Shown: piece after piece, positions 10,579 through 23,345 of the stretch
How positions within the stretch are numbered: position 1 is the stretch's first letter
Layout of the letters: every line of letters begins with the position of its first letter
Assembly: GCA_022410635.1 (NCBI GenBank)
Contig: JAJVDF010000214.1
Location: 973,245 to 1,037,244, forward strand
Reading direction: 5' to 3'
DNA length: 64,000 nucleotides
Origin: Tretioscincus oriximinensis
Taxonomy: Eukaryota; Chordata; Lepidosauria; Squamata; Gymnophthalmidae
Notes under the pieces: model-generated
Told to the model about the DNA's origin: nothing
Seen by the model: the letters and a program-made list of their open reading frames with translations, nothing else
Databases searched by the model: none
Position numbers and translations under genes: made by a program

Positions 10579-12475
10579 AAAATTCTATGTAATGTAAACT
10601 AAGGGCCTTTCTACATTTCTTGGTATTAGTTAACAGAAAGTACATGAACAACATTCCTTTTGCATGTTAGCACAGAATACAAGGAACCCCCACTCTCACT
10701 ATTGATATTCTCTATCCATTTAGGATGGAGTACGATCCACATTAAAATAAGTTCTAAAAGTATATTTGGTTGGCCTTGTCTGGTAAATGGAGGCATGCTG
10801 AAGGCATATGACTCCATATCTTAGTTACAAGGGAACATCCCTTATATAATGTGCAGACTACAGAGATCTTTGTCCATAGAGATCTTGTTTGCACCAAATG
10901 AAGTATACTTATCAGTCTGGATCATCAGTCTGCATCATGAAGCCATGCAGAAGGTAACCTTTATGTTCCTGACTACTGGGAGTCACATTTTAAGGAGGTT
11001 CCAGGGATGAAAACTTTCATTCCTAGCTGCCAGTGCCCAGTAACAATGCTCAAGTAAGTGTCCCTGTTCGACTTCAAAACCTGCCATGTTCCAGATCAGA
11101 GGGCTTTCCATAATCCTGATCCACTAGCCATTTCATGGCAAGTAAAGTGCAGAAAGATCCTAAGTCAAATCATTCCTAACNGTTCACCATACTACCTAGG
11201 ATTAATAAGCATTATGATAATATAGAAAAGTTATAAAGAAATAGGATATTGTCATATCCTTGGAAATTGTACAAGATCTTTGCAATGCAGGTCAAGCCAG
11301 GGGGCATCATTCAGTCATAAAGAGTTGAGCCAGATTTACTGACAATCAATATTTATACTACATAATATTCTCCTCTCCTGTATTTTGTCTAGATTCTTTT
11401 GAGCTGTGGGGGAAATGCAAGTGAGGAAATCAACATTCTTTCACTGAGCCAAACTTACAATTCTTCCTCTAAATCAAAACAGATAAATTTATGTTCTTTT
11501 AATTCGTGGAAAAATGAAAACAAAACCAAGACTTTCATCTGCCTAGAATTTGCAGGGGGAAATGACTATTAAAAGAAAAAGAGAGATTTGTATTAGAAAA
11601 GCACACAAGACATTTCATGGGGGAAAACTATTAGATTGTATCTTCCATATGCTTTTAAAAAAAAACACCAAAAGAACGATGTGCCAATTTTCATTGCCAA
11701 GCATATTTTTATGACCAGGCTATAAAGCTTTGAAAACAGGCCTATATTATGAGAGTACTGACACAACCTTGACTGTAATGGTGTGAAAGTGACATTATAA
11801 TGTCAACTTTTGTGATTGGTAAAAGAAGGATTGTTTTAAAATTATTTCCCATCTCAGTTCTGTGCAACTACTATCTGTATAAGATTGTTAAAGGCCATAT
11901 AGTATCCTTAATTTAGAGGCATCACGTCATGACATCACATACAAGAACAACAACTTAGGACGTTATAAATGCTGATATTTAGTAACCTGCAAACTTTGGA
12001 AGTCTTGGTATTTTATCTGCAATTTCTACCAAAAGAAGCAATACATTTCTACAAGTGTGCTAACTCTGAGGCAACCAGTAATGCTAACAAATACAATATT
12101 GTTTTTCCAAACGAGACTGTACAAACATATGCTCATTGAGAAATGCTTGTTTGAAAATACTTTTTTTCACCATGGAACTTTTGATTCAACACAATATATA
12201 TAATCTGTAGAAGTATCTCATTTAATGACAGCTCTTCCTAGCATTTCCACTGCTGGATCCCCACAATCACGTGCAACAAATTTATCCATCATGACACTAT
12301 TAAAGTATTTTTAAAAAATATCTGGATGTAAGCATGTGCTATGCTTAGATTTGTTTAGTGAGGTAGAAAAAAAAAAGAAGAGCATATTTTGGTTGTAGTC
12401 TAAGGGTTTTTTTTTAATTACATTTGGAAAACTTGCCGTTTGTTAAAAATATTTGTTAAACTATAAGCAATTACC
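10579..12475. other. AT-rich sequence, nothing recognised
   Basis: About 1.9 kb without a supported gene or repeat. A short block near 12249-12265 ('gctggatccccacaat') recurs near 32828 and may mark a degraded MITE. Confidence 0.4.
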
Positions 12476-13190
12476 TTGAGTCGTGCTTGGGAGGTGAGAG
12501 CATTGCAGACGTGGATTGCAGGATCAGATAGGTGGGGGTGTGCTGTCAAAAGCCCTAGAGACCCAGGAGAGGGCTGGGGACACACACGCTGTTGCTTGCA
12601 TCGACATGTGGGGTGGTGACATTCCTATGCTTATTTAAGCATGCAGCATCTCTCTCGCCATGCTGTTGCTAAGAGAGGCCGAAGTCCCTCCCTCCCTTTC
12701 CTTGTCATGGTTTGGTGTGATGGTAGCACGTCTTGGCTGGCTGTCATGGGTAGGTAATAGCTACATGGGCAGTTTTCTCCCTAGTTATCCCATATTTGGT
12801 GAGGGCCCTCATAAAGGGTTCATCATCACATGCTTGCCCTTGGGGAGGGGTTGGAAGCCTAATGTGACCTTGAGTCGGGAAGCAGGTGTCTCAACATAGG
12901 CTCCGTCTTGAGAGNCCTGATAAAACCTCCTTGATCCTCCGGTGATCCACCGCAGCATGGACTGGGCAGAGCTCACAGATGTGCCAACTGCTGGCTGCCT
13001 TGAGCAGGGGCTGGGCAGATTGGGGCACGTGAGCAAGCATAGTGTCTGCCCGATGCCGGGTGGGCTGGGTGAGGTTTGCAGGGGCCAAACTTGCAAGGTG
13101 TTGCCAGCCCAGTGGTGGGCATGGGCTGTGCGGGACTGTCAACCAGATGTGCACTGCCTACACACTTCTACTGCCATGGCCATTTCCCTC
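12476..13190. other. Unexplained GC-rich block, about 700 bp
   Basis: The base composition changes sharply from the AT-rich flanks and returns to AT-rich after 13190. Several open frames on both strands (for example 12942-13265 plus, 12809-13096 minus) have no recognisable domain and overlap one another, so I do not call a gene. The block could be the remains of an LTR retrotransposon, an old retrocopy or a CpG-poor GC island. No long terminal repeat pair or poly(A) tail is visible. Confidence 0.45.
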
Positions 13191-14102
13191 CAATTTCATG
13201 TTATATGTTTTGGTATTCACTGTATAGTTTATGGTATAGATATGAAGTTGCTGCTTAGATGCTAAATCTTGCAATTTATTTGTTTAACTAATTGTTAATA
13301 AATGGTGAAGAAATGTTGTGTCTATCCTGCTTTGCCTTAGCCTGCAATACAATTAGTAGAATAATCATTTTGAGCTTAGAACCTCTAATATCTATTACCT
13401 CATATAAAATACAAATAATAGATATCTCAAACGTAACTATATATTATCAACTACAAACTTTCCTTATTGCTTTTTGAAAGTTAGAATGGTGTTTATAATG
13501 AAAGGGTCAAGAATTCAATTGTATGAGTGTATAGCAGTTGCTAAATGATCATACTGTGTTAGAATGAAAGAGAAAACACAATTTTTCAAATGTTAGGGGA
13601 ATATTTATCTAAATTACATATTTTGGAAACAATTACTGTCCTAAAATTCTATATGGTACATATAAGGCTCGGCTACCAACTATAGATTCTGAAAAAGATA
13701 CAATATTTTATATTGTTTAAATTGGGAACAATAGCAAAATTATCTTTTGACTCTAGTTCAGTTATCTAGTGTGGTCAAAATGTCACAAGGCTCGGTTTTA
13801 TTGATGTGCTTGATCCTGAACAATTAGGACGTTAAACTAATATTAGCGTCTGTCATCAATAATTCCTTTTTGCACTAATTGATTAAGCAATTATGCTGAA
13901 ATTTGCACTGAGCTGAAAACTTTTATTGTATGATCAAATTCATCTCAAAGTACAGGATTTCATCCCTATATTGACACTGCCTGAATCTGTGTCTTACCCC
14001 ATAAATCCAGCAAAATACTGGATTTTTCCAGCAATCAATTAAATTATAGCAATAAATAAATAAATGAATAAATACTTCTCTATTTTTGAATTTCCACCAT
14101 TG
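13191..14102. other. AT-rich sequence, nothing recognised
   Basis: Contains a short (AATA)n stretch near 14048-14074. No gene or repeat family supported. Confidence 0.45.
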
Positions 14103-14316
14103 CTCATAGAATCATATGCTTGGAAGAGATTTCCAGGGCCATTGACTGCAAGCTCGTGCTGAACACAGGATTCATTAAACCATGACTTCAACTGTAGATC
14201 TCAACTCTTCCTGTGGCAACCTCTCCGACTGGTTCATCACCCCTGCTTTCAGGAAGGCTTTTAAAATATCTAATCTGTATCTATTCCCTTGCAGTTTCAT
14301 CCCATTGCTTCTAGAC
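14103..14316 (-). mobile_element. CR1 LINE, classic type, 3' end
   Basis: Reads on the minus strand toward 'atcatatgattctatgag' at 14103-14120. This is the (ATTCTATG)-like tail typical of the CR1 subfamilies known from birds and turtles. The body includes 'cccattgcttctagac' and 'gcagtttcatcccat'. It belongs to a different subfamily from the TTCTTATG-tailed copies in this window. Confidence 0.65.
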
Positions 14317-14420
14317 CATCTGAAGAAGTAGACATGTCTGAGAAAGCTTGTGCTACCCACTTTTCTCCTGTTAGTCTCAAAGTGCTACTGGCCCTTTTGC
14401 TGGACTTTCTACTGGACTAG
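14317..14420 (+). mobile_element. Dispersed repeat M3, single arm
   Basis: Contains 'tgaagaagtagacatgtct', 'cttttctcctgttagtctc' and 'aaagtgctactgg', matching the right arm of the palindrome at 3540-3615. It abuts the CR1 at 14316 without a gap. Confidence 0.6.
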
Positions 14421-14439
14421 TTCTCTGAAATAAANCCAG

Positions 14440-14615
14440 AATTAACATAATAAAACAACAGTGCCTGAAAGTAGGGAAGGGATAACTTGTTTTTTAGCCA
14501 AAGGCCAAGTGAAAGTGGTACATTTTCCAGAGTTTTATGAATGCATAGACATGGTGATTGACACACAACAAGGGGGAGACTGTTCGATAATCTGGGGGCT
14601 GCCACAGGGAAGGAC
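14440..14615 (-). mobile_element. L2-like LINE fragment, 3' region
   Basis: The blocks 'gatggtgattgacacac', 'aagggggagactgttcg' and 'tctgggggctgccacagg' align with 48590-48725 in the L2-like copy at 48485-49440. The reverse translation keeps the peptide 'RSFPVAAPRLSNSLPL', a conserved C-terminal motif of this LINE. Truncated on both sides. Confidence 0.7.
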
Positions 14616-14640
14616 CTAGATATCACGTTTCTTCTCAGTC

Positions 14641-16667
14641 TTCTTTTTTTCAGATTAGGTGTCCCTAGATCCTTTAACCATCATAGGATATGGTTTACAG
14701 ACCATTCACAATCTTGGCTACTCTCTTTGGATCTTGTTTTAATTTGTCCATGACATTTTAAATTGGGGTGCCATTATTTTGTGTGCTTGGCAGATAACGT
14801 TTGAGCCTGGTTTATCTACTACATAATCATTTGTTCATCCCCAATCTTNTGCCAAGTTGTCAAACAAGGGCGATCATATAGCTGTTTCTACAATAATCAC
14901 TTTTCAATATCTAAAACTGATGATTACATTTACTGAATACATCCTTTCTGTTTCAAACAATATTTTTAACATAATTTTAACAGTTGAAAAATAACGATTT
15001 TAATAATGATTTTCAACAACCATCTTTCTCCTTTTATCTTGCTTCATGACCACAAATAAAAAGTAAATTAAAAATGTAAAAAACGTAGAGAACATCTTAT
15101 TAAAGTTCAATAAAACAACTCAAAAGTTATGATAGTATAAATGAGATGATCACCTTGACACACCATTATATAGAATATCTTTCCATCTTGTTTTTCTTTT
15201 GTATCTGTGACATCTTAAAAAAACTAAATCTTTATTCTGGATTTTCCTAGTGTTCGTTGAAACAGAAAAGATACTGCTTTCACTCCCCCACAGATGGTTT
15301 TTGCAATAAAAACGGTAAGGAAACCTTAATTGTAGTGCACCAGTATAAAATGTGTATGTGTGAAAGAATTAAATATAGTCCTCCTTTTGAAGTGGTCTTT
15401 CATCATACTGAAAAGTGCAATTAGGAACTACATCTTGGCAGGTATTAAAGATACAGCAGTCTTCAGCCCTTCCTTTTGAGGAACAGAAGAGTGTTGCTAT
15501 TTTCGGTTCCCCCTCTGCCCCCCCAATTAGGTCAAAACCTTAGATGCTGCTATTTATTTGACAAAGAGTGACATAAAACTTATGACACTAAATGCTAGTT
15601 TGTATTTGAAAGCACTTGAAGTTAGTGTCCACACAAAAAGAGAAATTTCCTAAAGAATCATTGGACTTTTGAACAACCTTTTCAACAATATATCTCATTT
15701 ATGTTTTATTCTTCAGTTGCCCTCTTTCTTACATTACTTTCTCTGTACCTTAGCCTGGTATCAAATACATTTGAAAGAAGACAGTGGATGAGGTAATTTT
15801 CTTTTCTTTTATTAACTTTGGAACTATACTGGTAGCCTCTTGTTCTCAATAAATTAGCGAATTTGGACACATCAACAGTTTACATTCCAATTCCCCCAAA
15901 GGTCAATGCCAAATAACATCCAAAGGTCCTGTGCACACTAAGTGTTAAAATTACAATTGGGTTATGTTCTGAAAGAATTTGTTCATGAATAATGCCACTC
16001 TTACTTTCCTCCTGTCACAAACAAGTGCCAACAAACCTTTAAACAGAACAGAGATCAAGTTCCTGATATCATAGAACAGAGAGACAAGTTATCAGGATCN
16101 TAGAACTGAGTAGCCAGGATGTAACCCTGAAAATGCTCAGTGAGGGCTAAAGTAGAAAGCGTATGGAATTCTTGTACTTCACGTGAAATCCTACCTTCTC
16201 CCATTAACCCTGGCATGCAAAGGCTTTGACAAGGAATACACGCTATTTTGGTAGGGTTTTGGAAAATATAAGCAATTAGGAAATTGCAAATTCTCACACT
16301 TTTATTACTAATGCAAGGTGAAGCCTAGCGAAAAGGCCTATAATGTTTATGGCTGAAGAATGAAGATGTTTGGAACATCCCGGCAAGAACCAGGAAAGAA
16401 AACTTATTGTGCATGCACCCAAACGTCGAATATTTATACCCATTTCACACACTAGCAAGGTTATGCTTAAGATTGTGCAAGGTAGGCTTAAGAAGCATGT
16501 GAGCTGATTTCTGAAGAGAAATGAATCAAAAACATTCACCAGATTGTAGATAAAGCAGGATGTTAGATATCAGCAGTGAGTCTGATCAACTCATCTGCTT
16601 CCATCTACACGATGATATAAACATATAGGTATAGCTTTGCTTTGTTGATCACAATACTTGTAAAAAT
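14641..16667. other. AT-rich sequence, nothing recognised
   Basis: About 2 kb with no supported gene or repeat. The minus-strand frames near 16055-16539 have no recognisable domain. Confidence 0.45.
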
Positions 16668-16815
16668 AATTATTTATTTATTTTCATTTGTACCCCGCCC
16701 CATACTGAAGGTCTTGGGGCGGCAACAACAATAAAAATGCAAAATCCACATTTTAAAACCATAGCAATCAGTGGAGGGAAGGTGGAGGGAAAAAAATAGC
16801 ATTTCTTCAACCAAA
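16668..16815 (-). mobile_element. L2-like LINE, 3' terminal fragment
   Basis: Closely matches the 3' end of the LINE at 41106-44128: 'taccccgccccatactgaag', 'cttggggcggcaacaac' and 'aaatccacattttaaaac' occur in the same order. The element's end lies at the TTTATTTA run at the left. 5'-truncated to about 150 bp, non-coding. Confidence 0.8.
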
Positions 16816-18106
16816 TATCATACAGCAATTTGTAAAAGTTATGTAAAATGCTGGATCAGACCAGAAGCAGTTCTAGTATTAATTCTTAGCATGCCAGATA
16901 TAAGCAGTACATGCACACAAAAACACTTCCTTATTGATTTGACGAGCAAGCTTTAGTGATATATGCAATCAGCCCCCATTAGCACTGTGTTTACATCAAT
17001 GTGGTTTCTTTTTTTCAAAACATTCAAAATGAATGGAGAAAATATGGACATATCTTGGGGTGCTCTTCAGTTATATAGTCAATTATAAAGGTATATTCTA
17101 CTAAGTATGGGTCTTACATCTGTGTGAACATACAGTACTTTATGGAGAATTGCACCATCAAGATGTTAAAATTGGTCTAAATACTCAACATTTGCAAAAG
17201 GTCTTTGTTCTCTTGTTTACGCTTACAAACAGACACAAATGAGATTAAAAAATCATGGCAAAATCAATTCTGCGGTTTTATACAAGAAGACACTGGCAAA
17301 TAAAATTTATGTAGCTATTTGACAAGCCTAATAAGGATCATCATTTCTTTTAAAAATGTAGTCATTTTAGTTTAAATTCTACTGAGACTTGAAAATTAAA
17401 TGAGAAAGTGTCTCAATTAATAGAATTCATTAGTGCATTAATAATGGAAAGGTATTAGCTTCAATGGAGAGCCAAAGGGAGACAGCAACAGCTTGAATTC
17501 TGTGCTTCAAAGGTCATTAAGTATTTGTATGCTTCCCCAAGAATGTTACGTGATTATAATTTTGTCTCACTCTTTGTATTCAGGAAGTAACTGGTAACTT
17601 AAGATGCAAAAAATTAAATCTGTTTTCCTTCTATTCTTTTTTTGCTTTTTTTGCTTTTCCAGGGAGTTGATGCTTGAAAAAGAAAGATGCAGAATTGTCA
17701 ATATAAACTCNTAGAAATAGTCATTGGGGCATATTACAGCTTCTGAGGGTTCTTTTTTTTTTAGAAAGGTAGCAGAAATGTTTGGAATAAAAGGATTTAT
17801 GGGAAAGAAGCTTGTGAAAGAAGCCATCTTCACACTCATTGATATACTGGGCTAAAGAAACTTTAGTCAGCAACCTCTTTAACTTCAATGATCTGCTGCT
17901 TTGCTTCACAAAGCGGTCAGAATAGCATATTAAAGTGGCACTCTGTCCCTTTCTACCACCAGAGCTTTTAGAAGATCTCCACAAATAGAGATCTGCTGGC
18001 ATACAGGACCATGAAGGGCACGTGCATATAACTAACTAGTTGTCTGGTATAGTATGGGAACCTTTTTGTGTGGCATTACATGAAGAGCTGATGTAAGTCT
18101 GATGCA
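16816..18106. other. AT-rich sequence, nothing recognised
   Basis: No supported gene or repeat. Two overlapping minus-strand frames at 17567-18002 have no recognisable domain. Confidence 0.45.
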
Positions 18107-18468
18107 GACAAAGGAAAGTATTTTTTCACCCAGAGGGTCATCGGCCTGTGGAATTTACTTCCTGAAGAGGTAGTGGTAGCTAACAGCTTGGATAGTTTCA
18201 AGACAGGACTAGACAGGTTTATGGACACTAAAGGTATAAATGGATACTAGGATGGATGTCTGGATGTTGCCTCTGGGATGGAGCAACAGGCAGGACTCCT
18301 GAAATACCATTTGCAGGGAGTCATGAACAGGAGCATATTTTGCTTTCCTCTATTCGGACTGCCCAGGTGCATCTGGTGGGCCTCTGTGTGACACAGAATG
18401 CTGGACTTGATGGGCTGTGGCCTGATCCAGTATGGCTCTTCTTATGTTCTTATGTTCTTATGTTCTTA
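18107..18468 (+). mobile_element. CR1-type LINE, 3' end, best short copy
   Basis: A 362-bp 3' end running from 'gacaaaggaaagta' through 'acccagagggtcatcggcc' and 'gggctgtggcctgatccag' to four TTCTTATG-type octamers. It is the clearest reference copy for this subfamily here. The copy at 54622-55024 is nearly co-linear with it. Non-coding 3' UTR apart from a few C-terminal codons. Confidence 0.9.
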
Positions 18469-18733
18469 AGTGGTGTGCCACAAAAGGAACCCTCTAGAGA
18501 TATTGAGGACTAAGGACAAAGGTTCCCTGCCTTCAAAGTCAAAGTACCACCTCTGAGGAGCCTTTAGAAGCAATGACTGGGAATGGAATGGTATAGGTTG
18601 TGCAAAATGCAGATGGCCCTATCCTTTCCAGCAGCAATCCAGCATGGAACATGTTGTGTATTGGGGGCCAGAACATCCCCTCCTGGCATGAAACAAGATA
18701 GGTAAGTGGGCAAAGAGTCAAGATTACCATGAT

Positions 18734-19444
18734 GTGAGAGAATATGAAAGATGGCTTGGCAGTACTGGAGATAAATATTATTGGAGCATTTANTGGAGAG
18801 ACTCTCAGTCTAAAGCAACCACATATCTGGCCAAACACAAGCGCCAAATAAACTTGGAAAATTACCTTACCATCCCGTTGCTCAGGGCATGGCGAAAACA
18901 GTTCACACTGGCTAGATTCGACCAAATAGAGACTGCAATGAAATTTGGTCGTTTTCATAAAGAGCAAAGAGCTGCTAGACTCTGCATATGGGGTGACTTG
19001 GCTGTGGAGGACACGGCTCACTTTTTACTGGAATGCCCAGCCTATTCAGAACTCAGGCAACANTTCTTAGNCCCTTTGCTGAATCCACACCGGACACTTA
19101 ACAAAGAGGCCCAAGTCCATGTGCTACTCCAGGGATTGGACAGGTCAACTATTGTTGGAGTTAGCCTATATATTATTAGGGCTTCCAGAATCAGATCATT
19201 GTTTTGGGAGCAAATTTCTAAGGTCCGAGATCCATTATCGATTTAGATGCTACTACTTACCCGGCTGATTATACACCGTTTTTAAGCGATGTCATTTGTT
19301 CTTTTTACTCTATTTGTATTTTACCCTATTTATATTTATACTGTTTTTAATTGCTGTATTTTATTCTATTTGAAGCTTACTTTTAACTTTTTTGATATGG
19401 TCAAATGACTAATCAATAAATCTGTTGTACTGGAGAGACAATAT
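18734..19444 (+). mobile_element. LINE ORF2 C-terminal fragment plus 3' UTR
   Basis: An open frame of about 170 codons (18734-19246) is interrupted only by N bases. The first methionine is not a meaningful start. Near residues 80-110 it carries 'CIWGDLAVEDTAHFLLECP', which resembles the C-terminal C..C..H..C zinc-knuckle of non-LTR retrotransposon proteins. One expected cysteine appears to be replaced. The downstream AT-rich stretch ends with 'actaatcaataaatctg', a plausible LINE 3' end. The reverse transcriptase is missing, so the clade cannot be fixed; it is not the CR1 or L2 type found elsewhere here. It is a 5'-truncated fossil. Confidence 0.6.
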
Positions 19445-22400
19445 TTCAGGCTTTATACCTTCTACAATTTTAGACAATGACATCTTTCTCCTGCACAGTT
19501 ATTGCCATTTTAAAATGGAACAGAGCCTCCATTAACTTTCAGTGTGCTTTCAGAAACAGATCTAAAGGGATCGGCCATTTATTAACATGTCCTGAATGCC
19601 TTTGAATGTCTTACACTTTGGGGAAGTGTCAAATTGTATTTTGAATAGACTTTTTGTATAATGAAAAGTCAAAAAATNAATATATTTGCATGTTTTTGCC
19701 AAAACAGCATCTTATCATATTACCAAAGGTTAGAAGCTAACCTTTTATTGTTTACTGCATTGTCTTTGGAAATGCACAGCCTTGATTGCAGTATGCTTTA
19801 TGCTGTCACTCCAAGAGAAACACTTTGAGTTTGTTTATTCCTATTGACAAGAGCCTTAAACAGGTTGGCATCACTGTAGTGTGATCAAAGAAGGAAACAT
19901 TTGTGAAATGGCAATGCACAGAATGTTCAGATAATGTGCTGGGCTCTTATGAACATTTTGCATTAAGCTGAATATCATGCTTGGTAGAAATCATTCATCA
20001 TCCAAACCAAGAAACATAATGCAATTTGCTTTGTTTGACTGGCTTTCAGAAAATTACACAANTGATAGTAAAATCTGGTATTATAACACTGAGGCTTGAC
20101 TTATGACAACCTTTTCTTNGAGCATTTTGGGATTTTTATTTTATTTTTTGTTAAGGAAGTAACAAAAATATAAGCAATGACATGCTATGATTAATCAAAT
20201 GCTACTGAAGATAAAGGATTTTAATTATTTATTTTCTGGAAGTCATCTATTCTACATGAGTTTTCCTTGGTTTATTATGATCAAACAAGCAAAACAAAAC
20301 ATATGGCTGAGAGTATGTGCCCAAAATAGAACAAAATATAATCTCATTTTGGAGTGTCAATTTGAATTGTACAAAAATGATTTACTGGAAATCACACAGC
20401 CTCATCTACTTGTTTTTGCTTTGAGTTCATTTCACTTTATCTTTCTGTTTGTAAATTTTGATGAAATATTAATCTGTATAATGGGGTACTTACGAGACAT
20501 TATATGTAAAGACTAACCTATTTCCTTCCTTAAACTTCCCTGCATTCCTCTCAGTATTCTCCTCTGATCAGTTGACTCACAATGCATTGGGGAAACTGTA
20601 TCAAGTTTAGTTCATTTTAGAACTAGTTCCTTTCTGCAAGTTCTTTTTCTCTATTATACCATTCCTGCTATGGAACAAAGTGGTACAGCCATCAAATGTA
20701 GGCAGGGCCATTTACTCACCCATGTCTTCATTAACTCTAGACCCCTGAAGTGGACTTATATATATTTAGCTCATGGCTCAAATTCCTGTGTTAACAAATA
20801 AGTTAAAATTATATATTTTTTCTTGCACTTAGTCTGATCTATTTATAAAAAAGTGTAATTGACACTCAGATTTATTTTGGGAATCAGAATATATCGCCAG
20901 AGAGCGGGCTTTGAAGATCATCAGTAGCAATTATAATTGCAACCTTTAATAAATTAACTGACTTTCCAATCCCTTTAAAAAACCAAAACATCTCTAGAAT
21001 TATAACTGCTAATGATAATCTGCATTCTGGGCTGTTTCTATTTTCATATAAAGTGGATGCCTAGACACTTTGCACACAGAGTGCTTTGTCTGTTTAGTAC
21101 TATTCCAGCACAGAATCACAACAATAGAGCCCCATTCCGGATTATCTGTGGATATTTTTTGAAGTCTAATTCGTATAAACATTATTCCTGTCTAATTTTG
21201 ATACTTCTGCACTTGGTCAAAAATAAGGAAAAGACAGCATCTTATGACAGTTCTGAAGCTCATCCTTCCTGCTGATTCAACCAACCACTGAAAGAAGTGT
21301 GGTACCTTGGGCAGAGAGACCGTTTATGGTCCAAATCAGGTAGAACATCTCAATGTTGTTGCAAATGTAGCTCCAGGACAAATAAGGGAAAACCGCAACT
21401 GTTGAGTCAGACATACAGTTTCACATAGGACTGATCTGGGATCATGGTCTTGACCGTGTTATTTATCTAACCAAAAGATGTGGTTAAGATTCCCTGCACA
21501 TTTTTNTTTATTTAATTGTAGTACAATCTTACTAAATAGATTTAAATGCTACTAAACTGCTTGTCATAGGACTTGTCTCTGCATTTATATTACCATCTCC
21601 CATTGTTTATTCATTTATTTATTTATTTGTAGCATAACCTGCATGGCTTTTATTTAAATGAATACTTTATAGACAGGAACCCTGTTATGCCTGAATTCCA
21701 TGAAGCATGTGGCACACTTATGCCATAAAATGTGAAAAGTAACAGCTTTGACTTCTGTTTCCATCCAAAATTACTTGTATTATTTCCTGTCAGGAGCAGA
21801 TGGAAAATGAGAAAAGGATGCACTTGTATTTTGTTAACTGTTAACTTTATGTTTTTGAATTAGCAAATACTAAGTTGTATGAAGGCAAAAACAAGCCCTG
21901 AGAGAATAGCAGCAGCAGCATGCACTGGTATTTTGCTCTTCCTTTTAAATAAATAATTTGCGGATATGTTTTTCCTTTCTGAAGTCATTTCTAGAGACAG
22001 ATGTGTGAATGATCCTGGTTTTACCTTATCAAAGCATCCTGGAGGTGATTGTAAGTCAGAGTCTAGCTTTAAACATTTCAGAAGAGTCTTTTTTAGCTGT
22101 CACTCATTTAAAAGCTCTGATTCTTTCAAAGTAGACCCCTCTTTTCCAATATCTGTCACCCAATGTTAATGGGTGAGTATGTGAAATTTGAAGTATTGGA
22201 AAATATGACTCTATAAAAACATAAAGCCCTGCAAAATAAGCATGGACAAAAAGTAATGTTTTACAGCATTTTCATTGTGCCATGACAAAGCATGGGAGAT
22301 GCAGAGCAGTAGCTCTGTCTCCTTGTGGGATTGCATTTCAAAAAGCATATCAAAATCATAATGTGTGTAACAAAGGAGTTAAAAAGGGTACTGGACCATT

Positions 22401-22957
22401 GAATTAACAGATTTCAGTTGAGGATTTGTGGATGAACTTGGCCTTTATCTCAGGCTTACATGAGAAGAATAAGGAAATATCTGGAGTTACTTCTAACCCC
22501 TTCCCCAAACATTAACTTGTTGGGATGATTGTATTATGATATTTCATCATAATCTTATCAATTTCTGTGTAGAAAAACTTGAGTGTATTTAGAGACATGT
22601 AAATAATGACATTGTAGTATAACAGCTATTTTGCCACACATGTTGCCATGGCACTAAAATAGCTCTTCTTTTCCTTCATAGCTCTTTAAAGAACCCTTGT
22701 AGCTTTTTTACCTCTATGGTGATACAAAAGAGTGGTACTGTGTGGACTCTTCCATAGGATTTCCCATATTGGGTTGTGTGACTTTCACTGAAAATGGTTG
22801 TTAGGGGAAATTTGTTGTTTGCCCAATCATATTGAATTTATGCAGAAATAAACAACAACAATGACTGAGAAACCCACAATACATGGTATTTTCTTTTGTT
22901 AGACTTAANCATTGTTAGAACCTTTCCTCCTGAAACCTCTGTAAGAATTTGTTCTAA
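19445..22957. other. AT-rich sequence, nothing recognised
   Basis: About 3.5 kb without a supported gene. A TTTA-type simple stretch lies near 21605-21630. The 109-codon frame at 20187-20516 is AT-rich, hydrophobic and has no recognisable domain, so I treat it as chance. Confidence 0.5.
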
Positions 22958-23345
22958 GGGTGCATCCGCACATCAGCCTCAAGGCTGGATGGGAGAGCCT
23001 TGAAGTCTCCTCCATTTCAGTGCATCATGGCTTTTCAATGCTCATTGCACTGAAAAGCCCTGTTGCTACACTCTGTAGCGATGCAGTCATGAAGCTCACC
23101 AGCAGCCTGCCTCTATTACCCCATGCTGCTTGCTGAATCACTGCTGGAATGAGATTTCACCGCAGCCAATGATGAAGCTGGTGTGAAGGATTCATGCCAT
23201 AATGATGCCAGCATCCCAGATGTTGCCATGGCGCTGGTGTGCTTCACACCAAAGCCTCCAACACCAGCGCAGAACAAAGAAGGTGAGTGCAGACAGAGGC
23301 GTGAGCCCCTCTAGCCTGCACCACCATTGAAATGCGCTGCTTCAG
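22958..23345. other. GC-richer block, possible degraded MITE
   Basis: About 390 bp with higher GC than both flanks, starting 'ggtgcatccgcacatcagcc'. It contains internal short repeats such as 'accagcgca'/'gctggtgtg'. The start resembles the termini of hAT-like MITEs in reptiles, but I cannot find a matching right end. No gene. Confidence 0.35.

Noticed and set aside
12809..13265. Overlapping frames of 95, 87 and 107 codons in the GC-rich block
   Set aside because: They occur on both strands with no recognisable domain; GC-rich DNA has fewer stop codons by chance.
18539..19021. 160-codon minus-strand frame
   Set aside because: It is antisense to the better supported LINE frame at 18734-19246.
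20187..20516. 109-codon hydrophobic frame
   Set aside because: AT-rich composition, no known domain, no splice or promoter context; length is within chance for 64 kb.
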